From NCBI GenBank assembly GCA_902464615.1, contig CABQKA010000007.1, positions 1 through 64,000 on the forward strand: DNA of 64,000 nt, read 5' to 3'. Of the stretch, positions 23,134 through 32,525 are shown piece by piece. The notes beneath the pieces were generated by a model that was not told the DNA's origin, did no database searches, and saw only the letters and a list, made by a program, of their open reading frames with translations. A program made the position numbers and the translations under genes. Source of the stretch: an uncultured Prevotella sp. (lineage in GTDB: Bacteria; Bacteroidota; Bacteroidia; Bacteroidales; Bacteroidaceae). Position 1 is the stretch's first letter. Every line of letters starts with the position of its first letter.

Positions 23134-25815
23134 ATGAAAAAACAATCACTCCTTCCCTTACTGCTCGCGGCCGCTGCGGTTTTCCTTGTTCCGTCCGGCT
23201 CGACCATCGCGGCGCAGGACGTCCATGCGACCGACACCGTACCCACCGAACGCCCCGACACGGCCAGCACCGTGCTGGGCGAAGCCACCGTGACGGCCAC
23301 GCGCCTGCTTTTCGTCACCAAGAAAGACACCGTGGTCTACGACCTCGACGCCCTGGTCACCACGAAGGGCGACATGCTGGGCGACATCATCCGCAAGATG
23401 CCGGGCCTGGAACTGCGCGACGGGACGCTCTACTTCAAGGGCGAGCCGGTGAGCCGCCTCATGGTGAACGGGACGGACTTCTCGCGCGGCGACCTCTCGA
23501 AAGCACTCGACAACCTGCCCGCCTACATCATTAAGAACATCAAGGCCTACCGCCGCAAGAGCGACGAGGCGATGCGCACAGGCATAGACGACGGGGTGAG
23601 GGAGCAGGTGGTGGACGTCATCCTGCGCCGGGAATTTATGGGCACAAGGACGGGCAACGCCGACGCGGGCTACGGCACGGACCGCTACTGGCGGCTGCGC
23701 GGCTTCGCCAACAGCTTCACGGACAACTGGCGCGTGTCGGCCTACCTCGGCATGACGAACACGGGCGAGTTCCAGAGCGTCTCGTCGAGTTCGGGCCAGT
23801 GGAACAACAACGGGGCCGGGGCAAGCTCGGGCTACACCACTTATAAATATCCCGGCGCCAGCTTCTTCTGGCAGAACCACGGCCGGCAGAAGGAGGCCGG
23901 TTGGGTGAAGGTGGACGGCTCGGTGGACTGGGACTACCGCCGCCACAACGATTTCTACGCCAACAATCAGGAGACCTTCCTGGAAAACGGGAGCACCTTC
24001 AACGCCAGCCGCAGCGACAACGACAACTGGGAAAAAATCTGGTGGATTAACCTTGCCCTGGAGTGGAACCTGACGGACAGCACCTACCTGCAGTACCGTC
24101 CGAGCTTGAACTTCCGCTCGTGGGACGCCATCCGCGACGGCGTCTCGGGGCAGTGGAACGCGGACCCCTTCGCCTACGGTGCCTCGCCCCTCGACTCGCT
24201 CTTCGCCACGGGCGACCCGCAGCCCTGGCCGGCGGACGGCAGCACGGTCTACACCACCCGCCGGCACAGCACGGACCACGACCAGAGCACGAGCTACAGC
24301 CACTGGTTCTACCTGACCCATAAGCTCACGGCGGACAACATGCGCCTGAGCCTGCGGCAGCAGCTGAGCTACCAAAAAGGAAGCGAATGGGAGAACAGCC
24401 TGACAGAGTACCGCTACTTCCTGACCCAACCCGGCTCGCAGGAGCCCCTCATCAACCGCCGCAGCGAAGGGCGCAGCCACTCGTTCAGCCAAATGACCTT
24501 TCTCGACTACTTTGTCCCCATCGGCAAATACCTTACCGGACGGGCCACCTACGGTAACACGACCAACGACAACTTCAGGGACGTAGACGGCTACCGGCTG
24601 GACTCGCTCGGCGGCGTCTATGCCAACTATGCGGACTACCTGCTGGAATTCGGCCGGCTGCCGACGGAGGCCGACTGGCGCGCCGCCGTGCACGAAGCGG
24701 CCAGCACGCTCTACAGCGACGACCACGTACAGAAACACTGGGCCGAAATCCGCTTCCAGTTCAACAACAAGAAAGGACTCTACGCCCACCTGCAGAGCAC
24801 GCTGCGCTTTGCCAACGAACGGATGGACTACATGCGCGGACTGGACACGCCGCTGCCCATGCGGCGCGACTACCGCGAGTTCTTCATCAACTCGCAGGTG
24901 CGCTACGAGACGGACAGCATCGGGCGCTTCAACCTGCATTACAACTACGACACCGGCACGCCGGGCCTGCTGAGCATGGTGACCATCCCCAACACCGAGG
25001 ACCCGCTCAACATCGTCCTGGGCAACCCGGACCTGAAGCAGTCTCACAGCCATACCGTCCAGTTCCAGTACGACATCAGCTTGCCGAAGATGCGCTACGT
25101 GGCCTGGTCCCTCTACTGGGTCACCACGAAGGACGCCACCACCCAGCGCAGCACGTACGACCCCGAGACGGGCGTCACGACGCAGCAGACGGTCAACGTG
25201 GACGGCATCTGGCACTTCCACTCCTCCCTGAACTTCAACACGCCGCTTGACAGGAAGCAGCGCCTCAGCCTCACGACGGCCCTCACCTACAACCTGAACC
25301 GCGACGTCGGCTACGCCCTGGCCACGGACGGCCTGCCCCTGCGCTACACCACGAAGAACCACAGCCTCTACGCCCAGGCCACGCTGAGCTATCGCCTGGA
25401 CCGCCTCTTCGTCCAGCTGGGCGGCACGTGGAACTACATCAAGCTGCGGAGCAACTACGCCTCGGCCAACAACCTGAACCTGTGTAGCGGCTACTACAAC
25501 TGGAACGTGGAGTGGAAGATGCCTTGGGACATGGAGCTGAAGTCGGCGCTCCGCGTGACGCAGTACATGGGCGACGTGGCGGAAAACTTCGACCCGTGGC
25601 AGTGGATATGGAACGCGTCGCTGGCCAAGTCCTTCCTGCGCGACAAGTCGCTGACCCTGATGCTCGAGGGCTCGGACCTGCTCAACCAGCGGTCGCAGCG
25701 CGGCTTCAGCATGAGCAGCACGGGCAACGGAGAATGGTTCGCACGCACCGTGGGCCGCTTCGCCATGCTGCACGTCATCTACCGCTTCTCCACGAAACCC
25801 AAGGGGAAGAGCTGA
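23134..25815 (+). CDS. Large outer-membrane beta-barrel protein with TonB-type plug
   Basis: 893 residues. Signal peptide 1-28 (LLPLLLAAAAVFLVPSG..TIAAQ). The plug-like domain follows (LGEATVTATRLLFVTKKDTV, DALVTTKGDMLGDIIRKMPG, ELRDGTLYFKGEPVSRLMVN, LPAYIIKNIKAYRR), then a long barrel (OMP_b-brl_3 type) rich in W, Y and N, ending FAMLHVIYRFSTKPKG. The usual N-terminal CarboxypepD_reg domain is missing. These Bacteroidetes proteins are usually classed as TonB-dependent or outer-membrane beta-barrel proteins. The ligand is unknown and no SusD partner is near. A terminator follows. Confidence 0.85.
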   Translation: MKKQSLLPLLLAAAAVFLVPSGSTIAAQDVHATDTVPTERPDTASTVLGEATVTATRLLFVTKKDTVVYDLDALVTTKGDMLGDIIRKMPGLELRDGTLYFKGEPVSRLMVNGTDFSRGDLSKALDNLPAYIIKNIKAYRRKSDEAMRTGIDDGVREQVVDVILRREFMGTRTGNADAGYGTDRYWRLRGFANSFTDNWRVSAYLGMTNTGEFQSVSSSSGQWNNNGAGASSGYTTYKYPGASFFWQNHGRQKEAGWVKVDGSVDWDYRRHNDFYANNQETFLENGSTFNASRSDNDNWEKIWWINLALEWNLTDSTYLQYRPSLNFRSWDAIRDGVSGQWNADPFAYGASPLDSLFATGDPQPWPADGSTVYTTRRHSTDHDQSTSYSHWFYLTHKLTADNMRLSLRQQLSYQKGSEWENSLTEYRYFLTQPGSQEPLINRRSEGRSHSFSQMTFLDYFVPIGKYLTGRATYGNTTNDNFRDVDGYRLDSLGGVYANYADYLLEFGRLPTEADWRAAVHEAASTLYSDDHVQKHWAEIRFQFNNKKGLYAHLQSTLRFANERMDYMRGLDTPLPMRRDYREFFINSQVRYETDSIGRFNLHYNYDTGTPGLLSMVTIPNTEDPLNIVLGNPDLKQSHSHTVQFQYDISLPKMRYVAWSLYWVTTKDATTQRSTYDPETGVTTQQTVNVDGIWHFHSSLNFNTPLDRKQRLSLTTALTYNLNRDVGYALATDGLPLRYTTKNHSLYAQATLSYRLDRLFVQLGGTWNYIKLRSNYASANNLNLCSGYYNWNVEWKMPWDMELKSALRVTQYMGDVAENFDPWQWIWNASLAKSFLRDKSLTLMLEGSDLLNQRSQRGFSMSSTGNGEWFARTVGRFAMLHVIYRFSTKPKGKS

Positions 25816-25838
25816 CACTGCCGCCCGCCACGCGCGGA

Positions 25839-25873
25839 CCCCGGGGCCGGACGCCGCACGTCCGGCCCCGGGG
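25839..25873 (+). terminator. Hairpin terminator
   Basis: A perfect 15-base G/C stem (25839-25853 with 25859-25873) and a five-base loop, 24 bases after the barrel gene stop. There is no T run, so efficiency is uncertain. Confidence 0.7.
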
Positions 25874-25970
25874 CGTTCACGGCGGCACTACGCGGCTGGA
25901 AATCAAGGCGGAGAGCGGAGCGGCTCATAAGTTTTTTTCAGAAAAACGGATAAATTAGCGGGAATTATAC

Positions 25971-25978
25971 TACTTTTG
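25971..25978 (+). promoter_or_regulatory. Promoter -7 box of the dxs operon
   Basis: TACTTTTG, 46 bases before the dxs ATG at 26025. A GTG at 25980 in the dxs frame would sit at or before the transcription start, so 26025 is the likely start. Confidence 0.7.
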
Positions 25979-26024
25979 CGTGTCCGACACTGGCCTGCGG
26001 ACCAGGGAGACAGCAGACAAAAAG

Positions 26025-27974
26025 ATGGAAAAAGCGAAGCAATTCAGATACTTATCCCACATAGACTCTCCGGCCGACCTGCGAAAACTGCCGATAGAAG
26101 CGCTGCCCGCCGTGTGCGACGAGCTGCGCCGCGACATCATCGACGAGCTGGCCGACAACCCAGGGCACTTCGCCTCGAGCCTGGGCACGGTGGAACTGAC
26201 CGTAGCCCTGCACTACGTGTTCAATACGCCCTATGACCGCTTGGTCTGGGACGTGGGGCACCAGGCCTATGGGCATAAGATTCTGACGGGACGGCGCGAC
26301 CGCTTCTCGACCAACCGCAAGCTGCACGGCATACGTCCGTTCCCCTCGCCACAGGAAAGCGAATATGACACGTTTGCCTGCGGCCACGCGAGCAACTCCA
26401 TCTCGGCAGCGTTGGGCATGTCGCTCGCCGCGCTCAAGAAGGGCGAGGCCGACCGCCACGTGGTGGCTATCATCGGCGACGGCTCCATGAGCGGCGGACT
26501 GGCCTTCGAGGGACTGAACAACGCCTCGGACACGCCGAACAACCTGCTCATCATCCTGAACGACAACAATATGAGCATAGACCGCTCCGTCGGCGGCATG
26601 AAAGAGTACCTGCACCACCTGCACACGAGTTCGGCATACAACCGCCTGCGCTTTGCCATTTCGCAAAAGCTGTCGTCGTGGGGCTGGCTCAACGAGGACC
26701 GGCGGAGAAGCATCCTGCGGTTCAACAACTCGCTGAAATCACTCCTGGCCAACCAGCAGAACATCTTCGAAGGCATGAACATCCGCTACTTCGGGCCGAA
26801 CAACGGGCACGACGTAGTGGAACTGGTGCGCGTACTGCGCGAGATTAAGGACATGAAGGGCCCGAAGCTCTTCCACGTACACACGGTGAAAGGGAAAGGC
26901 TTCAAGGCGGCCGAGGAAGCGCCCACGGAATGGCACGCCCCGGGACGGTTCGACAAGGAGCACGGCGTCTGCCTCGTAAAGGAAGAGCCGGACCGCCCGC
27001 CCAAGTTCCAGGACGTATTCGGCGAGACACTGCTCGAGCTGGCCCGGCGCAACCCGCGCATCGTAGGCATCACGCCGGCCATGCCCACGGGCTGCTCCAT
27101 GACCATCCTGATGAAGGAAATGCCGGACCGGGCCTTCGACGTAGGCATCGCCGAGGGACACGCCGTGACCTTCTCCGCGGGTATGGCCAAAGAGGGCCTG
27201 CAACCCTTCTGCAACATCTACTCGTCCTTCGCCCAGCGCGCCTACGACAACATCATACACGACACGGCACTGCTCAACCTGCCCGTCGTGCTGTGTCTGG
27301 ACCGGGCCGGCCTCGTCGGCGAGGACGGGCCCACGCACCACGGCGCCTTCGACATGGCAGCCTTGCGCCCCATTCCCAACCTGACCATCGCCTCGCCCTA
27401 TGACGCCTGCGAACTGCGCCGCCTGATGTACACGGCACAGTTGCCCGGCAAGGGGACCTTCGTCATACGCTATCCCCGCGGCCGCTGCCGGCAGACCGAC
27501 TGGCGATGCCCGCTTGAGGAAATCCCCATAGGAAAAGGACGGCGGCTCAAGGACGGGACCGATGTAGCCCTCATCTCTATCGGCCCCATCGGCACACTCG
27601 CAGCCGAAGCCATAGCCGAGGTGGAGCGCAACGGCGGGCCAAGCGTGGCGCATTACGACCTGCGCTTCCTCAAGCCGCTCGACGAAGGCATGCTCAGCGA
27701 AATCGGAAAGCGCTTCCGCCGTATCGTGACCGTGGAAGACGGAGTTCGCACAGGCGGAATGGGTAGTGCAGTTCTCGAATGGTACAGCGACCACGGACTA
27801 TGTCCGGCCGTAACGCGGCTGGGACTGCCGGATAAATTTGTAGAACACGGCAGCGTAGAAGAGCTTTACCATATCGTCGGGCTGGACCAAGAAGCCATTG
27901 CCCGCGCCCTGACAGAAACGGCCGCGTGCGAAACTGCGCGTCCGGCAGCCATACCGACGGAAAAAAACGATTAA
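26025..27974 (+). CDS. dxs: 1-Deoxy-D-xylulose-5-phosphate synthase
   Basis: 649 residues. It condenses pyruvate and glyceraldehyde 3-phosphate to DXP, the first step of the MEP isoprenoid pathway, with thiamine diphosphate. The TPP-binding region GDGSMSGGLAFEGLNNAS with NDNNMSID is at about 147-180; upstream are VWDVGHQAYGHKIL and CGHASNSISAALG. The pyrimidine-binding domain (about 325-490) has DVGIAEGHAVTFSAGMA with the catalytic Glu, and GLVGEDGPTHHGAFD. The C-terminal transketolase domain carries VEDGVRTGGMGSAV. Length is normal. trkA follows by 18 bases. The ispH gene of the same pathway lies at 39302. Confidence 0.97.
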   Translation: MEKAKQFRYLSHIDSPADLRKLPIEALPAVCDELRRDIIDELADNPGHFASSLGTVELTVALHYVFNTPYDRLVWDVGHQAYGHKILTGRRDRFSTNRKLHGIRPFPSPQESEYDTFACGHASNSISAALGMSLAALKKGEADRHVVAIIGDGSMSGGLAFEGLNNASDTPNNLLIILNDNNMSIDRSVGGMKEYLHHLHTSSAYNRLRFAISQKLSSWGWLNEDRRRSILRFNNSLKSLLANQQNIFEGMNIRYFGPNNGHDVVELVRVLREIKDMKGPKLFHVHTVKGKGFKAAEEAPTEWHAPGRFDKEHGVCLVKEEPDRPPKFQDVFGETLLELARRNPRIVGITPAMPTGCSMTILMKEMPDRAFDVGIAEGHAVTFSAGMAKEGLQPFCNIYSSFAQRAYDNIIHDTALLNLPVVLCLDRAGLVGEDGPTHHGAFDMAALRPIPNLTIASPYDACELRRLMYTAQLPGKGTFVIRYPRGRCRQTDWRCPLEEIPIGKGRRLKDGTDVALISIGPIGTLAAEAIAEVERNGGPSVAHYDLRFLKPLDEGMLSEIGKRFRRIVTVEDGVRTGGMGSAVLEWYSDHGLCPAVTRLGLPDKFVEHGSVEELYHIVGLDQEAIARALTETAACETARPAAIPTEKND

Positions 27975-27992
27975 CAACGTCATTCATCTCAA

Positions 27993-29336
27993 ATGAGAAT
28001 CATCATAGCCGGTGCAGGCGCGGTAGGTACCCACCTGGCCAAACTTTTTTCAAAAGAGCACCACGACATCACGCTCATAGACGAAAACCCCGAACGGTTA
28101 GAAACGCCCAACAGCAATTTAGAGCTACTCACTATCTGCGGTTCGCCATCGTCCATCAATGTACTGCGGAACGCGGAAGTAGGACACGCCGACCTCTTCA
28201 TCGGAGTAACGCCGGACGAAGCACACAACATGACGTGCTGCATGCTTGCTTCCAAGCTCGGCGCGAAAAAGACCGTAGCGCGCGTAGACAATTATGAGTA
28301 CACACTGCCCGACAACCGGGAATTCTTCAAGACCGTCGGCATAGACTCCATCATTTATCCGGAAATGCTGGCCGGCCGGGAAATTATCCACAACCTGAAG
28401 CACAGTTGGGTGAGGCAATGGCTCGAATTCCAAGGCGGCTCGCTCATTATGCTCGGCATCAAGCTGCGCGGCTCGGCCCAGATGCTCGATATTCCGCTGC
28501 GCGTGCTCTGCGGCCCTGAAGCGCCTTACCATATCGTAGCCGTCAAGCGCAACGCCGAGACCATCATTCCCCACGGCAACGACACGCTCTCCAACGGCGA
28601 CATCGTTTACTTCATGACCACACCGCCTTACGTCTCCTACATCCGCGACATAGCCGGAAAGGAAGACTACCCCGAAGTGAAGCAAGTATTCATGATGGGA
28701 GGAGGGCACACCGCGGAGCAAGCACTCCAGAACATGCCCGACACCATACACGCCAAAGTATTCGAGACCGACCCACACCGCTGCGAGCGACTGAACGAAA
28801 GCATCAAACGCCACAACGCCATGATTCTTCACGGCGACGGACGCGACCCGGACCTGCTCGTAGACGAAGGCATCCGCAACGCGCAGGCCTTTGTCGCCCT
28901 GACCAACAATGCCGAGGCGAACATCCTCGCCTGCCTCTCGGCCAAACGCCTGGGCATCCGCAAGACCGTCGCCATGGTCGAGAACCTAGACTACATCGGC
29001 ATGGCAGAAAGCCTCGACCTCGGCACAATTATCAACAAGAAGACTTTCGCCGCCAGCCATATTTACCAGATGACGCTGAAGGCCGACATCACGACGATCA
29101 AAACCTTGAACGTGGCCAACGCAGACGTCGCGGAATTTGTCGTACGTGAAGGGGCACGCATCACGCGCAAAGCCGTCAAAGACCTTGACCTCCCGCCCAC
29201 TGTCACGCTCGGCGGGCTGGTGCGCAACGGGCAAGGGCTTTTGGTAAACGGCATGACGCAAATTCAGGCCGGCGATACCGTCGTCGCCTTTTGTCTGGAG
29301 AATGCCGTGAAACGCATTGAGAAATATTTCAATTGA
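27993..29336 (+). CDS. trkA: Trk potassium uptake regulator TrkA
   Basis: 447 residues: two TrkA-N/TrkA-C repeats. The first Rossmann motif is MRIIIAGAGAVGTHLAKLFS (1-20), the second VFMMGGGHTAEQALQNMP at about 230. RCK C-terminal subdomains lie around 140-220 and 370-445. It is a peripheral cytoplasmic protein that binds NAD(H)/ATP and gates the TrkH channel. It sits 18 bases after dxs and 28 bases before trkH; the dxs-trkA-trkH order is known from other Bacteroides-type genomes. Confidence 0.96.
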   Translation: MRIIIAGAGAVGTHLAKLFSKEHHDITLIDENPERLETPNSNLELLTICGSPSSINVLRNAEVGHADLFIGVTPDEAHNMTCCMLASKLGAKKTVARVDNYEYTLPDNREFFKTVGIDSIIYPEMLAGREIIHNLKHSWVRQWLEFQGGSLIMLGIKLRGSAQMLDIPLRVLCGPEAPYHIVAVKRNAETIIPHGNDTLSNGDIVYFMTTPPYVSYIRDIAGKEDYPEVKQVFMMGGGHTAEQALQNMPDTIHAKVFETDPHRCERLNESIKRHNAMILHGDGRDPDLLVDEGIRNAQAFVALTNNAEANILACLSAKRLGIRKTVAMVENLDYIGMAESLDLGTIINKKTFAASHIYQMTLKADITTIKTLNVANADVAEFVVREGARITRKAVKDLDLPPTVTLGGLVRNGQGLLVNGMTQIQAGDTVVAFCLENAVKRIEKYFN

Positions 29337-29364
29337 AAAAACACAAAAACGCCAAGCCTGCTTC

Positions 29365-30822
29365 ATGATTAATGCCAAACTCATCGCCCGGGTCATAGGC
29401 TCGCTGCTTTTTCTTGAAGTGCTGATGCTCTTCCTCTGCTATGGTGTCGGACTGCTTTACAACGAGCGAGACATAACCCCCTTCGGCATACCCGCCCTGA
29501 TAGCCGCCGTCTTAGGCATCGCATTGAAAGCTGCCGGCCACAAGGCCGAAAACCGTATGAGCCGCCGCGACGGTTATCTCATCGTTTCGCTCACATGGCT
29601 GCTCTATACGCTCATCGGCATGCTCCCCTTTCTCGTGAGCGGCATCGAGACGCGCGTGGCCGCGGCATTCTTCGAAAGCATGTCGGGATGGACCACCACC
29701 GGCTCTTCCGTACTGACCAATATCGACGCCCTGCCCCGCGCCATCCTTTTCTGGCGCAGCCTGATGCATTGGTTTGGCGGGATGGGCATCGTGTTCTTCA
29801 CCATTGCCGTGCTCCCTACCATGGGCATCGGCGACCAGAAACTTTTTTCCGCCGAAGCCACAGGACTGAAGACCGAAAAGTTGCACCCGCGCATCAGCAC
29901 CACCGCGCGCTGGCTCTGGAGCGTCTACCTGCTGCTCACCGGCACTTGCTGTCTGGCATACTACTTAGGCGGGATGAATCTGTTCGACGCCGTCAACCAC
30001 AGCCTCTCTACCATCGCCACCGGCGGATTCTCCACCCATCAGGCCAGCCTGGCCTGGTTCTCCTCCCCCACTCTGGAGTACCTCACCACGCTGTTCATGT
30101 TCATCTCGGGCATCAACTTCACGCTGCTCTACCTGTTTTTCATCAAACGGCGCTGGTACGACGTGTTCCACGACAGCGAGCTGCGCTGCCTGCTCTGCAT
30201 CATGGGCTTCGCCATTGCCTACATCACCCTGCTGCTCCACTTCCACGAAGGCCTGCCTCTGGAAACAGCATTCCGCTACGCAGCTTTCAACACCATATCC
30301 CTACAGTCCACTACGGGCATGACCGTCAGTGACTTCACGCTCTGGCACCCCACGGCATGGATGCTACTCCTGCTGGTCACGGCAGTCGGTGCATGCGCCG
30401 GCTCCACGGCGGGCGGCATCAAGTGCATACGCATCGTGACTGCCTACAAGACCATGACAAACGAACTGCGCCACATCCTGCACCCGAGGGCCGTACTCCC
30501 CGTGCGCATCAACGGCAACGTCGTAGCGGAACATGTGGGGCAGTCCATATTTGCCTTCCTCGTGGCCTATTTCCTCTGCATCTTCGTCGGGACTCTCCTC
30601 TCCATTGCCATGGGCGTCCCGGTGCTCGATGCCCTGAGCGCCTGCATCACGTCGTTCAGCAACGCCGGTCCGGCCTTCGGCCATGTGCTCGGCCCGCTCG
30701 ACTCGTGGAACATCATGCCCGACGGTGTGCTATGGATCAACTCCCTGCTCATGCTGGCCGGCCGCCTTGAGATCTTCTCACTGCTCCTGCCCTTCACGCT
30801 CTCTTTCTGGCGGGACAACTGA
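29365..30822 (+). CDS. trkH: Trk potassium transporter membrane subunit TrkH
   Basis: 485 residues from MINAKLIARVIGSLL. About ten to twelve membrane segments and four P-loop repeats: FFESMSGWTTTGSSVLTNID, HSLSTIATGGFSTHQ, FNTISLQSTTGMTVSDFT, CITSFSNAGPAFG, each with the filter-like TTG/TGG/NAG turn. It forms the K+-conducting subunit with TrkA. The ATG at 29365 starts just before the first helix; a longer reading into the trkA end lacks support. It is part of the dxs-trkA-trkH operon. Confidence 0.96.
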   Translation: MINAKLIARVIGSLLFLEVLMLFLCYGVGLLYNERDITPFGIPALIAAVLGIALKAAGHKAENRMSRRDGYLIVSLTWLLYTLIGMLPFLVSGIETRVAAAFFESMSGWTTTGSSVLTNIDALPRAILFWRSLMHWFGGMGIVFFTIAVLPTMGIGDQKLFSAEATGLKTEKLHPRISTTARWLWSVYLLLTGTCCLAYYLGGMNLFDAVNHSLSTIATGGFSTHQASLAWFSSPTLEYLTTLFMFISGINFTLLYLFFIKRRWYDVFHDSELRCLLCIMGFAIAYITLLLHFHEGLPLETAFRYAAFNTISLQSTTGMTVSDFTLWHPTAWMLLLLVTAVGACAGSTAGGIKCIRIVTAYKTMTNELRHILHPRAVLPVRINGNVVAEHVGQSIFAFLVAYFLCIFVGTLLSIAMGVPVLDALSACITSFSNAGPAFGHVLGPLDSWNIMPDGVLWINSLLMLAGRLEIFSLLLPFTLSFWRDN

Positions 30823-30852
30823 CAGCCCCCCGCCCATACTCCCTCCCCCATC

Positions 30853-31512
30853 ATGGACGAAATATTCAAATTCCTGAAAGACATCGCCGCCCACAACGAC
30901 CGCGAATGGTTCCACGCCCACCGCGACCGTTTCGACGCCGCCTACGCCCGCTTCACGGCCGTAGCCGAAGCCATGATAGCCCGCATCGCGCAGTTCGACC
31001 CCGACGTGGCCGGACTCCCGGTCAAGGGGACACTCTACCGCTTCTACCGCGACACACGGTTCAGCGCGGACAAGTCGCCCTACAAGCGCCACTTCGGCAG
31101 CTACATCAACCCGCGCGGCAAAAAGTCGCCCCACGGCGGCTACTACCTGCACATCGAACCGGGCCACTCGCTCGTGGCCTGCGGCGCCTACTGCCTGCCC
31201 CCGGCCATCCTGAGGGCCGTGCGCCGCTCCATCGTAGACCGCACGGACGAATTCCGGGCCATCGTCGAAGCCCCCCACTTCGCCGACGCATTTCCCACAA
31301 TCGGGATGGAACGGCTCAAGACGGTGCCCGCCGGATTCCCGCGCGACTTCTCCTACCCGCAATACCTGCGGCCAAAGGACTACAGCGTATGGCACAACCT
31401 GGACGACAGTTTCTTCCTCCGCCCCGGATGGGAAGACCGCGCCGCAGACCTCTTCCGCGAGATGAAGCCGTTTCTCGACTTTGTCAACGACACCATCGAC
31501 GATTATTTATAA
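30853..31512 (+). CDS. DUF2461 family protein
   Basis: 219 residues. It matches the DUF2461/TIGR02453 pattern: FLKDIAAHNDREWFHAHRDR at 6-25, YRFYRDTRFSADKSPYKRHF at about 63-82, GGYYLHIEPGHSLVACGAYC at about 95-114, YSVWHNLDDSFFLRP near 180. It is soluble with no signal peptide. The biochemical function is unknown. It is 30 bases after trkH on the same strand. Confidence 0.92.
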   Translation: MDEIFKFLKDIAAHNDREWFHAHRDRFDAAYARFTAVAEAMIARIAQFDPDVAGLPVKGTLYRFYRDTRFSADKSPYKRHFGSYINPRGKKSPHGGYYLHIEPGHSLVACGAYCLPPAILRAVRRSIVDRTDEFRAIVEAPHFADAFPTIGMERLKTVPAGFPRDFSYPQYLRPKDYSVWHNLDDSFFLRPGWEDRAADLFREMKPFLDFVNDTIDDYL

Positions 31513-31574
31513 AATCCCCGCCGCCGGGCAGGACTTCCGCCCGCGCACGGCGGCACACCAAACTTTGCGCAAAC

Positions 31575-32285
31575 ATGAAACACCATTGCCGCTCGCTCGC
31601 CTTGATGCTGCTTCTGCTTCCGGCGCTGTATTCCTGCCGGAAAACAAACATCTACGAGACCGTCAAAGCCATGTCCGTGGCCGAAGTAGACACGGCGGGA
31701 TTTGAATCCAAAACCTTGCAGACCAACGATTTCAACGCGGTGGAAGTAGACTGCTTCGCCGACGTGACCTACCACCAGACCCCCAACGGGACACCGCCGC
31801 ACGTCACCGTCTCGGCACCGGCCGACGTGCTCGGGAACCTGGACGTGAAGACTGAAAACGGCGAACTGGAAATCCGCGTGAAGCGCGGCTACCGCATGCC
31901 CAAACGCGCCGTCGCCGTCATCCACCTCTACGCCCCCTTCGTCAGCAGTTTCTCCCTCCACGGCGGCAAGTGTCTCCGCCTGGGCACAATGTCCATCTCC
32001 AGCCCCCTCAGCCTCACGCTCGACGGCGTGGGAAGCCTCACCTCCCAAAAGGTGGAAGCCTACGAAATCCGCGCCGAACTGAACGGGGCAGGCAACATTG
32101 ACCTCAACGGCATACGCACACAACGGCTGACAGCCTCGCTCAACGGAGCGGGCAAAGTCCGCCTGGACGGAACATGTACGGAAGCCTACCTCGACCTGAA
32201 CGGCGCGGGCGACATCGACATATCCGCCCTCAAGAGCCGCAACGTCCGCCGCTCGGTCAACGGTGTAGGGAACATCGAAGAATGA
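31575..32285 (+). CDS. GIN-domain (DUF2807) lipoprotein
   Basis: 236 residues from MKHHCRSLALMLLLLPALYS. A lipoprotein signal has lipobox ALYSC at about 17-21. The mature protein is a DUF2807/GIN domain: NDFNAVEVDCFADVTYHQT, LEIRVKRGYRMPKRAVAVIH, then a right-handed beta-solenoid with the repeating LNGAGN/GxGxL rungs (LDGVGSL, ELNGAGNIDLNG, SLNGAGKVRLDG, DLNGAGDIDISA, VNGVGNIEE). It probably resides in the periplasm or on the outer membrane and binds an unknown ligand. Confidence 0.9.
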   Translation: MKHHCRSLALMLLLLPALYSCRKTNIYETVKAMSVAEVDTAGFESKTLQTNDFNAVEVDCFADVTYHQTPNGTPPHVTVSAPADVLGNLDVKTENGELEIRVKRGYRMPKRAVAVIHLYAPFVSSFSLHGGKCLRLGTMSISSPLSLTLDGVGSLTSQKVEAYEIRAELNGAGNIDLNGIRTQRLTASLNGAGKVRLDGTCTEAYLDLNGAGDIDISALKSRNVRRSVNGVGNIEE

Positions 32286-32343
32286 ACACGGCGGCGGCCG
32301 CCTATGGCCGCCGCACACGCGCCCTATCCCCGTAAAAAATCCC

Positions 32344-32373
32344 CTAAGCCCCGCCGCCACGCGCCTAAGCCCC
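32344..32373. repeat. Dispersed CTAAG repeat, two direct copies
   Basis: CTAAGCCCC at 32344-32352 and again at 32365-32373, with a CCCC...GGGG pair around. It lies downstream of the GIN-domain gene and upstream of the rlmN promoter. The region 32286-32499 holds no gene. Confidence 0.75.
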
Positions 32374-32499
32374 GAAAGAGGGGAACACACGCCGGCGGAC
32401 GCCCCGCCGCACGAAGGCGGAAACACGGACAGCCGGCACGCACGCCGCCCGGCACTTCACTTTTTCGGACGGCAAGGGTGCCGTTCGGAATTTTTCATG

Positions 32500-32507
32500 T
32501 AATTTTG
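32500..32507 (+). promoter_or_regulatory. Promoter -7 box of the rlmN operon
   Basis: TAATTTTG, matching TAnnTTTG, 18 bases before the rlmN ATG at 32526. It fixes that start. Confidence 0.7.
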
Positions 32508-32525
32508 CACTCACAATCAGCCACA

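Noticed and set aside
23134..25815. SusC-type receptor of a polysaccharide locus
   Set aside because: The plug and barrel lack the SusC N-terminal extension and signature, and no SusD gene follows.
23158..25818. Long open frame antisense to the barrel protein gene (about 886 codons)
   Set aside because: It mirrors the high-G+C coding strand, has no recognisable domain, start signal or promoter, and lies wholly on a clear outer-membrane protein gene.
30906..31574. Upstream extension of the GIN-domain frame across the DUF2461 gene
   Set aside because: The GIN protein has a clean lipoprotein signal starting at 31575; the extension is out of frame with DUF2461 and Arg/Pro-rich.
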